This document shows positions 36,273 through 45,302 of a DNA stretch of 64,000 nucleotides, piece after piece. Under the pieces are notes generated by a model that was given only the letters and a program-made list of their open reading frames with translations, made no database searches and was not told the origin of the DNA. The DNA comes from Fimenecus sp052169395 (lineage in GTDB: Bacteria > Bacillota > Clostridia > Oscillospirales > Acutalibacteraceae), in NCBI GenBank assembly GCA_052169395.1, contig JBQNCN010000001.1:186001-250000 (forward strand), read 5' to 3'. Every line of letters starts with the position of its first letter. The first letter of the stretch is position 1. A program made the position numbers and the translations under genes.

Positions 36273-36336
36273 ATTTAACTTATAAATGTAATATATCAAA
36301 CTAAATCAAATTAGTCAAGAAAAGAACACATAAAAA

Positions 36337-36368
36337 ATCGATATAGGTAGACATTCACCTATATCGAT
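36337..36368 (-). terminator. Enolase terminator
   Basis: A 12-bp stem ATCGATATAGGT / ACCTATATCGAT with an 8-base loop, followed on the minus strand by six T residues. It isolates eno from the thrS leader. Confidence 0.88.
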
Positions 36369-36384
36369 AATTTAAGTGATAAAC

Positions 36385-37695
36385 TTAAAGCTTTATATTA
36401 TAGTAGCTTTCTTTACCACGATACTGTGCAACAGAACCAAGTTCTTCTTCAATTCTCAAAAGCTGATTATACTTTGCAATTCTGTCTGTACGACTCATTG
36501 AGCCTGTCTTAATTTGACCAGCATTTGTGCCTACAACCAAATCTGCAATTGTAGTATCTTCAGACTCACCTGAACGGTGTGAAACAATAGCTGTATAATT
36601 ATGCTCTTTTGCCATTTCAATAGCATCAAGAGTTTCCGTAAGCGTTCCAATCTGATTAAGCTTAATAAGAACTGCATTGGCAACACCAAGCTCAATACCT
36701 TTTTTAATAAAAGTTGTATTTGTAACAAAGAGATCGTCACCAACAAGCTGCACTTTATCACCAAGTCTGTCTGTAAGCTTTTTCCAACCGTCCCAGTCAT
36801 TTTCTGAAAGACCATCTTCAATTGAAATAATAGGATATTTTTCTACCCAATTTGCATAAAGCTCAATCATTTCATCTGAAGTCTTTTCACCGTCGCCGGA
36901 TCTTGCAAGATTATAAACACCTTTTTCAGCATCATAAAATTCCGATGAAGCCGGATCCATGCAAATACCCATATCAACTCCAGGCTCATATCCTGCCGCT
37001 TTCATGGCTTCAACAATCATCTCAAGGGGCTCTTCATTGCCTTTTTTGCAAGACGGAGCATAACCGCCCTCATCACCAACAGAAGTTGCATATCCTCTAT
37101 CCTTCAAAATCTTTTTAAGTGCATGGAAAGTTTCAGCACCCATACGAATTGCATCGGAAATTGATTTTGCACCGATAGGCGTAATCATAAATTCCTGCAT
37201 ATCAACAGTTGAGTCAGCATGCTTACCGCCGTTAAGAACATTCATCATAGGAACAGGAAGAACTTTTGCATTAGGTCCGCCAATGTACTCATAAAGTGGA
37301 AGACCGCAGCTGTCCGCAGCCGCTCTAACAACTGCTAAAGATACTGCAAGAGTTGCATTTGCACCGAGAACTTTTTTAAATTCTGTGCCATCAAGCTCAA
37401 TCATAGTATTATCTATTAATGCCTGATCAAAAACATTTAAACCCTCAACTTTGGGTGCAATCTTTTCATTTACATTAGCAACAGCTTTTAAAACACCCGT
37501 ACCGCCAAAACGACTCTTATCACCGTCACGAAGTTCAACCGCTTCTCTTTCTCCTGTTGATGCACCTGATGGAACTATTGCTCTTCCAAAAGCTCCAGAT
37601 TCAGTGATAACATCACACTCTACGGTTGGATTGCCACGAGAATCTATAACTTCTCTGGCAAAAACTTTTTCAATTGGATCAATAAAACAAGGCAT
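36385..37695 (-). CDS. eno: Enolase
   Basis: Enolase converts 2-phosphoglycerate to phosphoenolpyruvate in glycolysis. The 436-residue length is standard. Motifs: GNPTVECDV, SGASTGEREAVELRD, the catalytic E in GDEGGYAPS, the metal ligands in the MDPASSEF, SIEDGLSENDWDGW and VGDDLFVTN segments, and the loop SHRSGESEDTTIADL. SD AGGAGGT is strong, as expected for an abundant enzyme. It is monocistronic, with a recognisable promoter and a palindromic box in the 5' leader. Confidence 0.99.
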   Translation of the reverse strand: MPCFIDPIEKVFAREVIDSRGNPTVECDVITESGAFGRAIVPSGASTGEREAVELRDGDKSRFGGTGVLKAVANVNEKIAPKVEGLNVFDQALIDNTMIELDGTEFKKVLGANATLAVSLAVVRAAADSCGLPLYEYIGGPNAKVLPVPMMNVLNGGKHADSTVDMQEFMITPIGAKSISDAIRMGAETFHALKKILKDRGYATSVGDEGGYAPSCKKGNEEPLEMIVEAMKAAGYEPGVDMGICMDPASSEFYDAEKGVYNLARSGDGEKTSDEMIELYANWVEKYPIISIEDGLSENDWDGWKKLTDRLGDKVQLVGDDLFVTNTTFIKKGIELGVANAVLIKLNQIGTLTETLDAIEMAKEHNYTAIVSHRSGESEDTTIADLVVGTNAGQIKTGSMSRTDRIAKYNQLLRIEEELGSVAQYRGKESYYNIKL

Positions 37696-37723
37696 TGGAA
37701 TAACCTCCTAAAAAATTACATTT

Positions 37724-37741
37724 CTGTTAACTGATTAACAG
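37724..37741. promoter_or_regulatory. Rex-type operator candidate in the eno leader
   Basis: TGTTAA-CTGA-TTAACA is a perfect inverted repeat with a 4-base centre. Clostridial Rex, the NADH/NAD-sensing repressor, is known to bind TTGTTAANNNNTTAACAA. The core matches fully, but the outermost pair is C/G instead of T/A. It lies about 10 bases downstream of the -10 box. Confidence 0.55.
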
Positions 37742-37750
37742 CTTTAATAG

Positions 37751-37778
37751 ATTATATCATTTATTTGATTTTTTACAA
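37751..37778 (-). promoter_or_regulatory. Promoter of eno
   Basis: On the minus strand TTGTAA (37773-37778) and TATAAT (37751-37756) are 16 bases apart. Confidence 0.7.
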
Positions 37779-37792
37779 GAAAAAGAGCAAAA

Positions 37793-38776
37793 CTATTTAT
37801 CTATATCCACATATCTTGTATTGTCTGAAAGTCCATGATTAAAAATTTTTCTGTCATCTAAAAACCAAAGCCTATCAGTATACTCTCCTGCATCAAGCTT
37901 TTCAATTTTTTCGTGAATTTCATATACTTTTGAATCAATTGTATCCAACATATACAGCATTTCCGCCTCCAATGTTTTGGGAAGAACAGCGGCACCAAAC
38001 TCAGGTTTTCCATGATGTGAAATTATCATATGTTCAATAAGAATTTTTTTATTATTGGGAATTTGAAGTTTTTCACAAACTTTGTCTACTTCTATCGCAC
38101 CCAATACTAAATGTCCTATCAAATTTCCTTCGTCCGTATATCCTGATGCAATACCCGTATTTGTAACATCGTATTCTTTCAACTTTGCAACATCATGAAG
38201 TATTGCTCCGCACAAAAGCATATCTCTATTAATAAAAGGATAAATATCACAAATATGCTCTGCCAAACGCACAATAGAAAGCGTATGCATTAAAAGTCCA
38301 GCTCTTATTGCATGGTGTAATCTATATGCTGCAGGATATTCACAAAACTCTTTTTTATGATCATTAAGTATAATTAAAGTCAAATTTTTAAAGTCTTCAT
38401 CTGTAAATGTTTCAATAGTATTTAATAACATACTCCACATATATTCAGCCTGATAAGGTGCCGACGGAATATATTGACTTAGATCAACATTATCCTCTGC
38501 AATAACCTTTCGTATTCTGTTTATTTTAAGCTGATCCTTTCCTTTATAATCGCTTAAAACACCACGCACCTTAATAAAATCTCCAACCTCATATTTACCA
38601 AAAATTTTTTCGTCATAATCCCAAAGTTTTGCATTGATAGACTCTGTCCCCGCCTCCAATATCAAATCAAGATATGTGCCACCATTTCTGTTCGTTCTTG
38701 TCTCCACTGATTTTATCAAAACAAAGGTTTCTACCTGACCATCATTTAAATTAGTAAAAGTCAACTTATTCTCCAT
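37793..38776 (-). CDS. yhaM: YhaM-family 3'-5' exoribonuclease
   Basis: The 327-residue protein joins an OB-fold nucleic-acid-binding domain (about 10-95; FVLIKSVETRTNRNGGTYLD) to an HD domain with the metal-binding signature GAILHDVAKLKEYD and a later ISHHGKPEFG motif. YhaM enzymes trim RNA and single-stranded DNA from the 3' end in a metal-dependent way. The start overlaps the DUF308 gene by 11 bases, suggesting coupled translation. Confidence 0.92.
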   Translation of the reverse strand: MENKLTFTNLNDGQVETFVLIKSVETRTNRNGGTYLDLILEAGTESINAKLWDYDEKIFGKYEVGDFIKVRGVLSDYKGKDQLKINRIRKVIAEDNVDLSQYIPSAPYQAEYMWSMLLNTIETFTDEDFKNLTLIILNDHKKEFCEYPAAYRLHHAIRAGLLMHTLSIVRLAEHICDIYPFINRDMLLCGAILHDVAKLKEYDVTNTGIASGYTDEGNLIGHLVLGAIEVDKVCEKLQIPNNKKILIEHMIISHHGKPEFGAAVLPKTLEAEMLYMLDTIDSKVYEIHEKIEKLDAGEYTDRLWFLDDRKIFNHGLSDNTRYVDIDK

Positions 38777-39362
38777 CCTTTTTTATTTCTGCTTCTATAA
38801 CATTTCCTGTTTCAAATTTTGCAAAATGCGAAATTCTTATTGTACCAATAATACTTACTATTCCGTCAATTATCATAGTTAGACCTATAAGAATAAATAC
38901 AATTTTAATTGACGTCATAGATTTTAATATAAAGAAAAATCCCAATACTAATGACAACATAGAAAAAATCAAAGATACAAGCCATACTGAAGATTTATAT
39001 TGTTTTAAAATTAAAACTCTTTGAACATTTACAAGTCCATCCACTATTATAATCACACCATAAATTTTAGGAATAATCGTAAGTACCCGTGCTTGTTCAA
39101 ACATAAGAAATATCCCTAATGCCAAAAGCAAGCCTCCACCGATAAGCATTATAGGTAAAACAGAAATAGTTGATTTTAAAGTAAAAAATCTAATTATCAT
39201 TATACATCCTGAAATCGCCAAAACACCTCCTATTAAATAACAAGCAAAATTAGCAATCTGAATTGGCCAAACACATAAAATCAACCCTAATATAATAGAT
39301 AATACAGAATATAATATAAAACTTAATTTTAAACCATTAAACGAATTTATAATTCTATTCAT
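38766..39362 (-). CDS. DUF308 / HdeD-family membrane protein
   Basis: The 198-residue protein has six hydrophobic helices in pairs across residues 14-170 and the family's internally repeated pattern (GGVLAISGCIMIIRFF; VIIIVDGLVNVQRVLIL; LTMIIDGIVSIIGTIRI). The short C-terminal tail is charged. Its function is not established; HdeD in E. coli is linked to acid resistance. It is co-transcribed with yhaM. Confidence 0.85.
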   Translation of the reverse strand: MNRIINSFNGLKLSFILYSVLSIILGLILCVWPIQIANFACYLIGGVLAISGCIMIIRFFTLKSTISVLPIMLIGGGLLLALGIFLMFEQARVLTIIPKIYGVIIIVDGLVNVQRVLILKQYKSSVWLVSLIFSMLSLVLGFFFILKSMTSIKIVFILIGLTMIIDGIVSIIGTIRISHFAKFETGNVIEAEIKKDGE

Positions 39363-39421
39363 AAACTCACCTCTCTAAAATATATTTTACGATAAATATC
39401 AAATATTGTAAACTCAATTAC

Positions 39422-39450
39422 TTGAAAAACTAACTTTATTGTGGTAATAT
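39422..39450 (+). promoter_or_regulatory. Promoter of tRNA-Pro
   Basis: TTGAAA (39422-39427) and TAATAT (39445-39450) are 17 bases apart, 11 bases before the tRNA. Confidence 0.7.
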
Positions 39451-39461
39451 ACATCTTGCTT

Positions 39462-39537
<76 letters not shown>

Positions 39538-39540
39538 TCT

Positions 39541-39597
39541 AAAAACCTTGATATATAGCGGTTTTCAAAATCTTTGCTGTATGTTAAGGTTTTTTTA
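39541..39597 (+). terminator. Terminator of tRNA-Pro
   Basis: A long imperfect stem begins AAAAACCTT and closes AAGGTTTTTTT, with about 16 of 19 positions pairing, followed by T residues. Confidence 0.75.
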
Positions 39598-39658
39598 TTT
39601 TTATTAAAAAATATCTTTTTCTAACACTTAATAATTAATATAACTATTTTAATATATT

Positions 39659-39698
39659 AAATTTGTTTATATTGTAAATTTGTTTATATTGTAAATTT
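39659..39698. repeat. Tandem 17-bp repeat upstream of the surface hydrolase gene
   Basis: Two exact copies of AAATTTGTTTATATTGT (39659-39675, 39676-39692) are followed by AAATTT, the start of a third. Each copy contains TTGTTTATATTGTAAA, so the pair could bind a regulator or simply be slippage in AT-rich DNA. It ends about 45 bases before the ATG. The rest of 39598-39741 is AT-rich and shows nothing else. Confidence 0.75.
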
Positions 39699-39741
39699 AT
39701 ATCATTTGTGATAAAATATCATTATTTAAGAGGTGATTTTT

Positions 39742-42033
39742 ATGAAAAAAATTTTTGCAGCTTTATTTTCATTTTTAATTATTTTTTCAAGTTTAAGCAT
39801 AGGCATTTCTTCTTATGCAAAAGAAAAAGAAATTTATCCGCTAGTTATTTTTCCGGGATACAGCAGCCCTTATTTATGGGATAATGATAAAAATGAGCGT
39901 GTTTGGCCTCTTGACTTTACAGCTTTAAAAACTTACTTTAAAGATAATGCTACATCACTGGCCATGGCTATTTCACAATATAAAAACGACAATAAAATAC
40001 CTTTAAATTCACAACTGGGTAATCTTTTAAAAGAAACTCTTGAACCTATAACAATGGATGAAGAGGGAAAATCAATACATAATGTTGTGGCTGAATTCTC
40101 CGGTGATATTGTAAACGGCAAATATATAAATAAAGCTGAACAAACAAAATATTCAAATTTATTATCCGGTAATCCAAATGTATATCCCATTAATAAAATA
40201 GAACATGCAAAATTAAAATCAAATGATATAACAAAACTTTCTGCCGTAGCGGGAAAAATAAATCAATTGAAAAAAATGGGTATAAAAAACCCAAATGATT
40301 ATATCTTTATTTACCAAAACGATTGGCGTCAAAGTCAAATAGACTATATTCCAGATATGGAAAAATATATAAATGATGTCTTAAAAATAACAGGATGTAA
40401 AAAAGTCGATATTTCAGCTTTATCTCATGGAGGACAATGTGCCTCAACATACCTTTCAACCGCTGTTGCTCAAAAAAATCTTAATACAGTTCATAAAGCC
40501 GTACTTAATGTACCTGCAACCGCAGGTACGCATATGAGCGGAGATCCTATGAACAATAAATTTGAGGGTGTGGATTACGAAATTATTCTAAAATTTATAG
40601 ATGTTGCCACATATAATTCTCATGATGAAAAAACAGTTTTAGGAGATTTTTTTAAAAACTTGGGAGCCACAGAGATACTTAATGAGTTTCTAAGTCAATT
40701 TGTACAAGAATATGCAATTGATATTGTAGATAAAATTCCATCCCTTTGGGATTTTATTCCACTTAAAAATTATGAAAATACTAAAAACAGACTTTTAACC
40801 GAAGGTAATTCTTTTGGAACACCTTTTGTTGATTCAATTAAAAGTAAAAAACTTATAGAAAAATCTGATAAATTTCATTATGAAATAATTCAAAACTTAT
40901 CTTTGCTTTTAAATAAAGCTTTAAAAAAATGTGATATTGCAATAATAACCTGTTACGGATATGACAGTATAACTTCTCAAAAACATAACGGAGATTATAT
41001 TATTGATACAGAAACATCATCAGGCGCTTATTGTGCACCTTTTGAATCAACTTTTGCCGAAAACTATACACAACAAAACACAAATGATAAAAATAAAAAC
41101 CACTATCATCTTTCACCTTCTTTTGATATTGATGCCAGCACAGCATTTTTACCAAATAACACTTGGTTTGTAAAAGATGCCTTTCACGGAATGCATGAAA
41201 GAGATCCTTATCAAGTTGAATTTACAAATAAATTTTTATATGAAGATACAATAAAAAATGTATATTCAGATTCACAATATCCTCAATTTGAACAATCTTT
41301 TATACCACAGAATGATATTTATTTAAGATTTGACAACACTTCATTTGGATTTCATTCCAATAAAGATACAAGTTTTTATATAAAAAATATATCTAAAGAA
41401 AATTCCATTGATATTTTAGAGGTTCAGAGTATATATGCAGATATTCAAAGCTTTAAAAAATGGAAAACAAAAAATATAAAGCCAAATGAATATACAGTAT
41501 ATGGTATAGGAAATCAAAATATTGAAGAGTTTCACAAACCGTTTAAAATATCTGTAAAATATAGGACACTCAACAACCCTGCGCTTATTAAAGAAAAGAT
41601 TTTTGATATAACTCCTATAAATGACAACGAATTAAAAAAATATAATCACCTCTATGCTCCGGCATCCACGTTTGTTTTTCCAATACAAAAACAAACATCA
41701 GATAACGATAACTCACAACAACAAACTACTCAAAATAATAAAACATCAAATGAAAATAATAATATAAATAACACAAATAATAACAGTAATAACACAAATA
41801 AATCAACAAATACATCAAATAAAAATTCAAAAAAAGATAAAAATATCACAAATAGAGTAAAAAACCTTTCCTCAAAATCAAATAAACCCAAAGATGCCAA
41901 AATCCCAAAAACTGCCGGTACTTTTTCTTTCTCCAGAGTAATTTACGCATCTTCTTCAGTAGTATTTGTAGGTATTGTTGTAAGCACAACATTGTTCATA
42001 AAAAAGAAAAAACTCAAACTCGATAACAAATAA
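39742..42033 (+). CDS. Secreted, wall-anchored alpha/beta-hydrolase (lipase-like)
   Basis: The ATG at 39742 follows AAGAGGTG (the in-frame GTG at 39733 is within the SD), giving 763 residues. Features: signal peptide (about 1-26), strand YPLVIFPGYSSPYLW, and a nucleophile elbow ALSHGG (Ser228), a variant of GxSxG with Ala in first place. A lid-like helical region and a beta-rich C-terminal part follow. An Asn/Thr-rich spacer of about 60 residues leads to the sorting signal IPKTAG (starting 721), a hydrophobic helix and a lysine-rich tail. It is probably an esterase or lipase displayed on the wall; the substrate is unknown. Confidence 0.8.
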   Translation: MKKIFAALFSFLIIFSSLSIGISSYAKEKEIYPLVIFPGYSSPYLWDNDKNERVWPLDFTALKTYFKDNATSLAMAISQYKNDNKIPLNSQLGNLLKETLEPITMDEEGKSIHNVVAEFSGDIVNGKYINKAEQTKYSNLLSGNPNVYPINKIEHAKLKSNDITKLSAVAGKINQLKKMGIKNPNDYIFIYQNDWRQSQIDYIPDMEKYINDVLKITGCKKVDISALSHGGQCASTYLSTAVAQKNLNTVHKAVLNVPATAGTHMSGDPMNNKFEGVDYEIILKFIDVATYNSHDEKTVLGDFFKNLGATEILNEFLSQFVQEYAIDIVDKIPSLWDFIPLKNYENTKNRLLTEGNSFGTPFVDSIKSKKLIEKSDKFHYEIIQNLSLLLNKALKKCDIAIITCYGYDSITSQKHNGDYIIDTETSSGAYCAPFESTFAENYTQQNTNDKNKNHYHLSPSFDIDASTAFLPNNTWFVKDAFHGMHERDPYQVEFTNKFLYEDTIKNVYSDSQYPQFEQSFIPQNDIYLRFDNTSFGFHSNKDTSFYIKNISKENSIDILEVQSIYADIQSFKKWKTKNIKPNEYTVYGIGNQNIEEFHKPFKISVKYRTLNNPALIKEKIFDITPINDNELKKYNHLYAPASTFVFPIQKQTSDNDNSQQQTTQNNKTSNENNNINNTNNNSNNTNKSTNTSNKNSKKDKNITNRVKNLSSKSNKPKDAKIPKTAGTFSFSRVIYASSSVVFVGIVVSTTLFIKKKKLKLDNK

Positions 42034-42051
42034 TATTGTGTATAGTATAAT

Positions 42052-42087
42052 AAAAAATACGTCAACTAAAAAGTTGACGTATTTTTT
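42052..42087. terminator. Bidirectional terminator between surface hydrolase and the liv-end operon
   Basis: A perfect 16-bp stem AAAAAATACGTCAACT / AGTTGACGTATTTTTT with an AAAA loop between convergent genes. Confidence 0.92.
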
Positions 42088-42706
42088 ATAGCGTTTTTAT
42101 TTGAACAATACTTTCTATAAGTTCTGCAGTTTTCTCATAACCAAGCGTTGAACTATTTATACTTAAATCATAATTCTCAATATTATACCAATTTTTACCT
42201 GTATAATATTTATAATATTTTTCTCTATGCTCATTTATTTTCTTGATTTTCAATAATGCTTTTTCGTCTGAAAGATATGGTTCTATTTGCTGTAAGTTTT
42301 TAATACAGTCCTTTTGTGGAGCTCTAATAAACAAATTTAACGCATTCTCTTTTTTTAAAATAAAATCCGCACATCTTCCTATAATAACACAGCTTTGTTT
42401 TTTTGATAATTCTTTAATTATCTTAGCCTGATAATTAAAAATATTTTTATTTGAAGTAAAAGCATCACTTTCAGGAGGAATTAGATCTCCGGTATATTTA
42501 GATACTGACGGTTCAAAAAAATTTCGGTGTATAACCTCGTCATTCTTATCAAAAAGTCTTAAATTTATACCGCTTTCATCAGAGGCCATAAAAAGAATTT
42601 CACGATCATAATATGGTATATCCATAGCTTTTGCAAGCATTTTACCTATTGTTCTACCGCCAGAACCGAATGTACGATTGATTGTTATAACAATGTTTCC
42701 ATCCAT
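42086..42706 (-). CDS. Cytidylate-kinase-like protein
   Basis: The 206-residue protein belongs to the cytidylate kinase-like family. The N-terminus ITINRTFGSGGRTIGKMLAKAMD contains a modified P-loop (GSGGRTIG), followed by IPYYDREIL and later VIIGRCADFIL. These proteins are separate from canonical Cmk and their substrate is unclear. It is the last gene of the long ylxM-to-liv run, 15 bases after livF. Confidence 0.85.
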   Translation of the reverse strand: MDGNIVITINRTFGSGGRTIGKMLAKAMDIPYYDREILFMASDESGINLRLFDKNDEVIHRNFFEPSVSKYTGDLIPPESDAFTSNKNIFNYQAKIIKELSKKQSCVIIGRCADFILKKENALNLFIRAPQKDCIKNLQQIEPYLSDEKALLKIKKINEHREKYYKYYTGKNWYNIENYDLSINSSTLGYEKTAELIESIVQIKTL

Positions 42707-42721
42707 AATATTCCCCTCTAT

Positions 42722-43432
42722 TTATTCTCCCAAATAAGCTTTTTGAACATTAACATCATTCAAAAGATCTATCGCCTTACCCTCAAGAGTTATATTTCCT
42801 GTTTCAAGCACATAACCTCTATTAGCGATAGAAAGTGCTTTTTTAGCATTCTGCTCAACCAAGAGTACTGTTGTTCCCTCTTCATTTATTGTTTTCACTA
42901 TATCAAAAATTTCAGATACAAGAAGAGGTGAAAGTCCCATCGAAGGCTCGTCTAAAAGCATTATTTTCGGCTTTGCCATAAGAGCTCTTGCCATTGCAAG
43001 CATTTGCTGCTCACCACCTGAAAGCGTTCCCGCAAGCTGATTTTTTCTTTCTTCAAGACGAGGAAATCTTTTATAAACATTTTCAAGTGTTTCTTTTTTT
43101 ATATTTTTATCATTTATTGTATATGCACCAAGCTTAATATTTTGATAAACGGTTAAATCCTGAAATACTCTACGTCCCTCAGGTACCTGTGCAATACCCA
43201 TAGACACAAGCTTATGTGCAGCGGTTTTAGTTATATCTTTTCCGTCAAAAATTATTTTTCCGCTCTTTAACGGTAAAATACCGGATATTGTTTGAAGCGT
43301 TGTCGTTTTCCCCGCACCATTAGCTCCGATAAGAGCAATAATTTCACCTTCATTAACTGAAAAAGATATTTTTTTCAATGCATTTATAGCACCATAAGAT
43401 ACTTCAAGATCTTTAACTTCAAGTAATGCCAT
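42722..43432 (-). CDS. livF: Branched-chain amino-acid ABC transporter ATPase LivF
   Basis: The 236-residue ATPase has Walker A GANGAGKTT, signature LSGGEQQMLAMARAL and Walker B IMLLDEPSMGLSP, plus VPEGRRVFQDLTV, which distinguishes LivF. Together with LivG it drives the LivHM pore in the Leu/Ile/Val or related importer. It lies 4 bases after livG. Confidence 0.96.
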   Translation of the reverse strand: MALLEVKDLEVSYGAINALKKISFSVNEGEIIALIGANGAGKTTTLQTISGILPLKSGKIIFDGKDITKTAAHKLVSMGIAQVPEGRRVFQDLTVYQNIKLGAYTINDKNIKKETLENVYKRFPRLEERKNQLAGTLSGGEQQMLAMARALMAKPKIMLLDEPSMGLSPLLVSEIFDIVKTINEEGTTVLLVEQNAKKALSIANRGYVLETGNITLEGKAIDLLNDVNVQKAYLGE

Positions 43433-43436
43433 TATA

Positions 43437-44195
43437 TCACTCCCCTAAATATGCCGTAATAACACGCTTATCATGAAGAACTTCAGAGGTTTTACCCTGT
43501 GCCAAAACCTCACCAAAATTTAAAACTGTGAGTCTTTCACAAATTCCTGAAACAAGTTTCATATCGTGTTCAATAAGAAGAACAGTCATATCAAATTTAT
43601 CTCTTATAAGTCTTATATTATTCATAAGCTCTTCAGTTTCATTCGGATTCATTCCTGCTGCAGGCTCATCTAATAACAAAAGTTTTGGACTTGTTGCAAG
43701 TGCCCTTGTTATTTCAAGCTTTCTTTGCTGCCCATATGGAAGATTTCCCGCATAGTAAGAACAATAATCCTGAAGTTCAAAAACACTTAAAAGTTCAATA
43801 GCTTTTTCGGTACAAGCTTTTTCTTTTTTTAAATATCTCGGTGTTTTTAAAATTCCGTCAATCACAGAATATTTATAACTTTCATGAAGAGCCACCTTAA
43901 CATTATCCAGAACACTCATTCCGTTAAAAAGTCTTATATTCTGAAAGGTTCTTGCAACACCAGACTTATTTATATCAATAGTTTTTTTACCTGAAATTAT
44001 TGTTCCATCAAGAACCGCCTGACCTTCGGTCGGCTTATAAACACCTGTAAGAAGATTAAAAAGCGTAGTTTTTCCTGCACCGTTAGGACCGATAAGTCCA
44101 TACAGCTCACCCTTTTCAATTTTCATATTAAAATCATTAACTGCCTTTAATCCGCCGAAGCTAATGCCTAAATGCGTACATTCTAAAAATGACAT
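43437..44195 (-). CDS. livG: Branched-chain amino-acid ABC transporter ATPase LivG
   Basis: The 252-residue ATPase has Walker A GPNGAGKTT, the LivG-type motif GVARTFQNIRLF, signature LPYGQQRKLEI and Walker B LLLLDEPAAGMNP. Its start overlaps the livM stop by one base. Confidence 0.96.
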   Translation of the reverse strand: MSFLECTHLGISFGGLKAVNDFNMKIEKGELYGLIGPNGAGKTTLFNLLTGVYKPTEGQAVLDGTIISGKKTIDINKSGVARTFQNIRLFNGMSVLDNVKVALHESYKYSVIDGILKTPRYLKKEKACTEKAIELLSVFELQDYCSYYAGNLPYGQQRKLEITRALATSPKLLLLDEPAAGMNPNETEELMNNIRLIRDKFDMTVLLIEHDMKLVSGICERLTVLNFGEVLAQGKTSEVLHDKRVITAYLGE

Positions 44196-45298
44196 TATTT
44201 ATCCTCCGTTGAAAGACTCTGTTCTTTTATCATTCTTTTTCTATCTTTTTTTAATTTAAAGCTGTGTTTTCCTATAAAATCCTTTGCTTTTTGACTTTGA
44301 GTAAAGATCATCATAGCTATTAAAACAACTGCATAAATAAGCATTCTGTAGTCACGAAGTCCACGAAGCATTTCTGGAAGTGCAGTCAAAACTACCGCTG
44401 CAATAATAGACCCTCGAATACTGCCTATACCTCCAAGTACTACAAACACCAAAATCATTATAGACATATTATAGCCAAAATTTTTACTTGAAGCGGCAAG
44501 TATAGAAAGATTATGACTATATAAAACTCCCGCAACACCTGAGAAAAATGCTGAAACGGCAAATGCTATGAGTTTATATTTTTTTATTGAAACACCAATA
44601 GATTCCGCGGCTATTTTATTATCACGAAGTGACATTACCGCTCTGCCGGCTCTGGAATGAATAAAGTTAAGAACCACAAAAACTGTTATGAGCAAAATAA
44701 CAATGCTTATTTCAAAATTGGCATCCTTAGGCGTTCCGCTTATTCCAAGCGGTCCGTTTATAAGAATTTTTCCGTTAGTCTGAAGCTTAAGTGCTGCCGC
44801 ACTTTCAAAGCTCATATGAATACCATTGGAATCAAGCCCTACATAAATTGTTCCTAAAATATTTTTTATAATCTCACCGAAAGCAAGTGTTACAATAGCA
44901 AGATAGTCTCCTGAAAGTCTTAATACCGGAATACAAATTATAACACCGAAAAGTGCTGCAAAAAGTCCTCCTATAATAAGAGCAAGCGGAAATCTGATCA
45001 TCGAATTTGTAATTGTGCTTGTGGTAAGCACTGAAAATACAGAACCTACATAGGCTCCCACGCACATAAAACCTGCGTGTCCTAAAGATAAATCTCCGAG
45101 AATACCTACAACAAGATTTAATGAAACTGCCAATATTGAATAATAGCAAAGCGGTACCAAAAGTCCGCGTAAAAGACTTGACATATTGCCAGAAAGCTTT
45201 AACACTTCAGCTATTGCAAAAAGTGCCAGAACAATCCCGTATGTGATTAAATCGGAACGAGTCTCTTTTCTTTTCATAAGTTTAGTTTTAGATACCAT
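44195..45298 (-). CDS. livM: Branched-chain amino-acid ABC transporter permease LivM
   Basis: An integral membrane protein of 367 residues with about nine to ten TM helices. It includes GDLSLGHAGFMCVGAYVGS and the cytoplasmic loop SLRDNKIAAESIGVSIKKYK characteristic of LivM. The frame is open to a TTG at 45319, but the ATG at 45298 is preceded by AAAGGTGT and gives the better start. It follows livH closely. Confidence 0.95.
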   Translation of the reverse strand: MVSKTKLMKRKETRSDLITYGIVLALFAIAEVLKLSGNMSSLLRGLLVPLCYYSILAVSLNLVVGILGDLSLGHAGFMCVGAYVGSVFSVLTTSTITNSMIRFPLALIIGGLFAALFGVIICIPVLRLSGDYLAIVTLAFGEIIKNILGTIYVGLDSNGIHMSFESAAALKLQTNGKILINGPLGISGTPKDANFEISIVILLITVFVVLNFIHSRAGRAVMSLRDNKIAAESIGVSIKKYKLIAFAVSAFFSGVAGVLYSHNLSILAASSKNFGYNMSIMILVFVVLGGIGSIRGSIIAAVVLTALPEMLRGLRDYRMLIYAVVLIAMMIFTQSQKAKDFIGKHSFKLKKDRKRMIKEQSLSTEDK

Positions 45299-45302
45299 TA
45301 AG

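Noticed and set aside
39659..39698. Short CRISPR-like array
   Set aside because: The repeats are directly adjacent without spacers and no cas genes are present.
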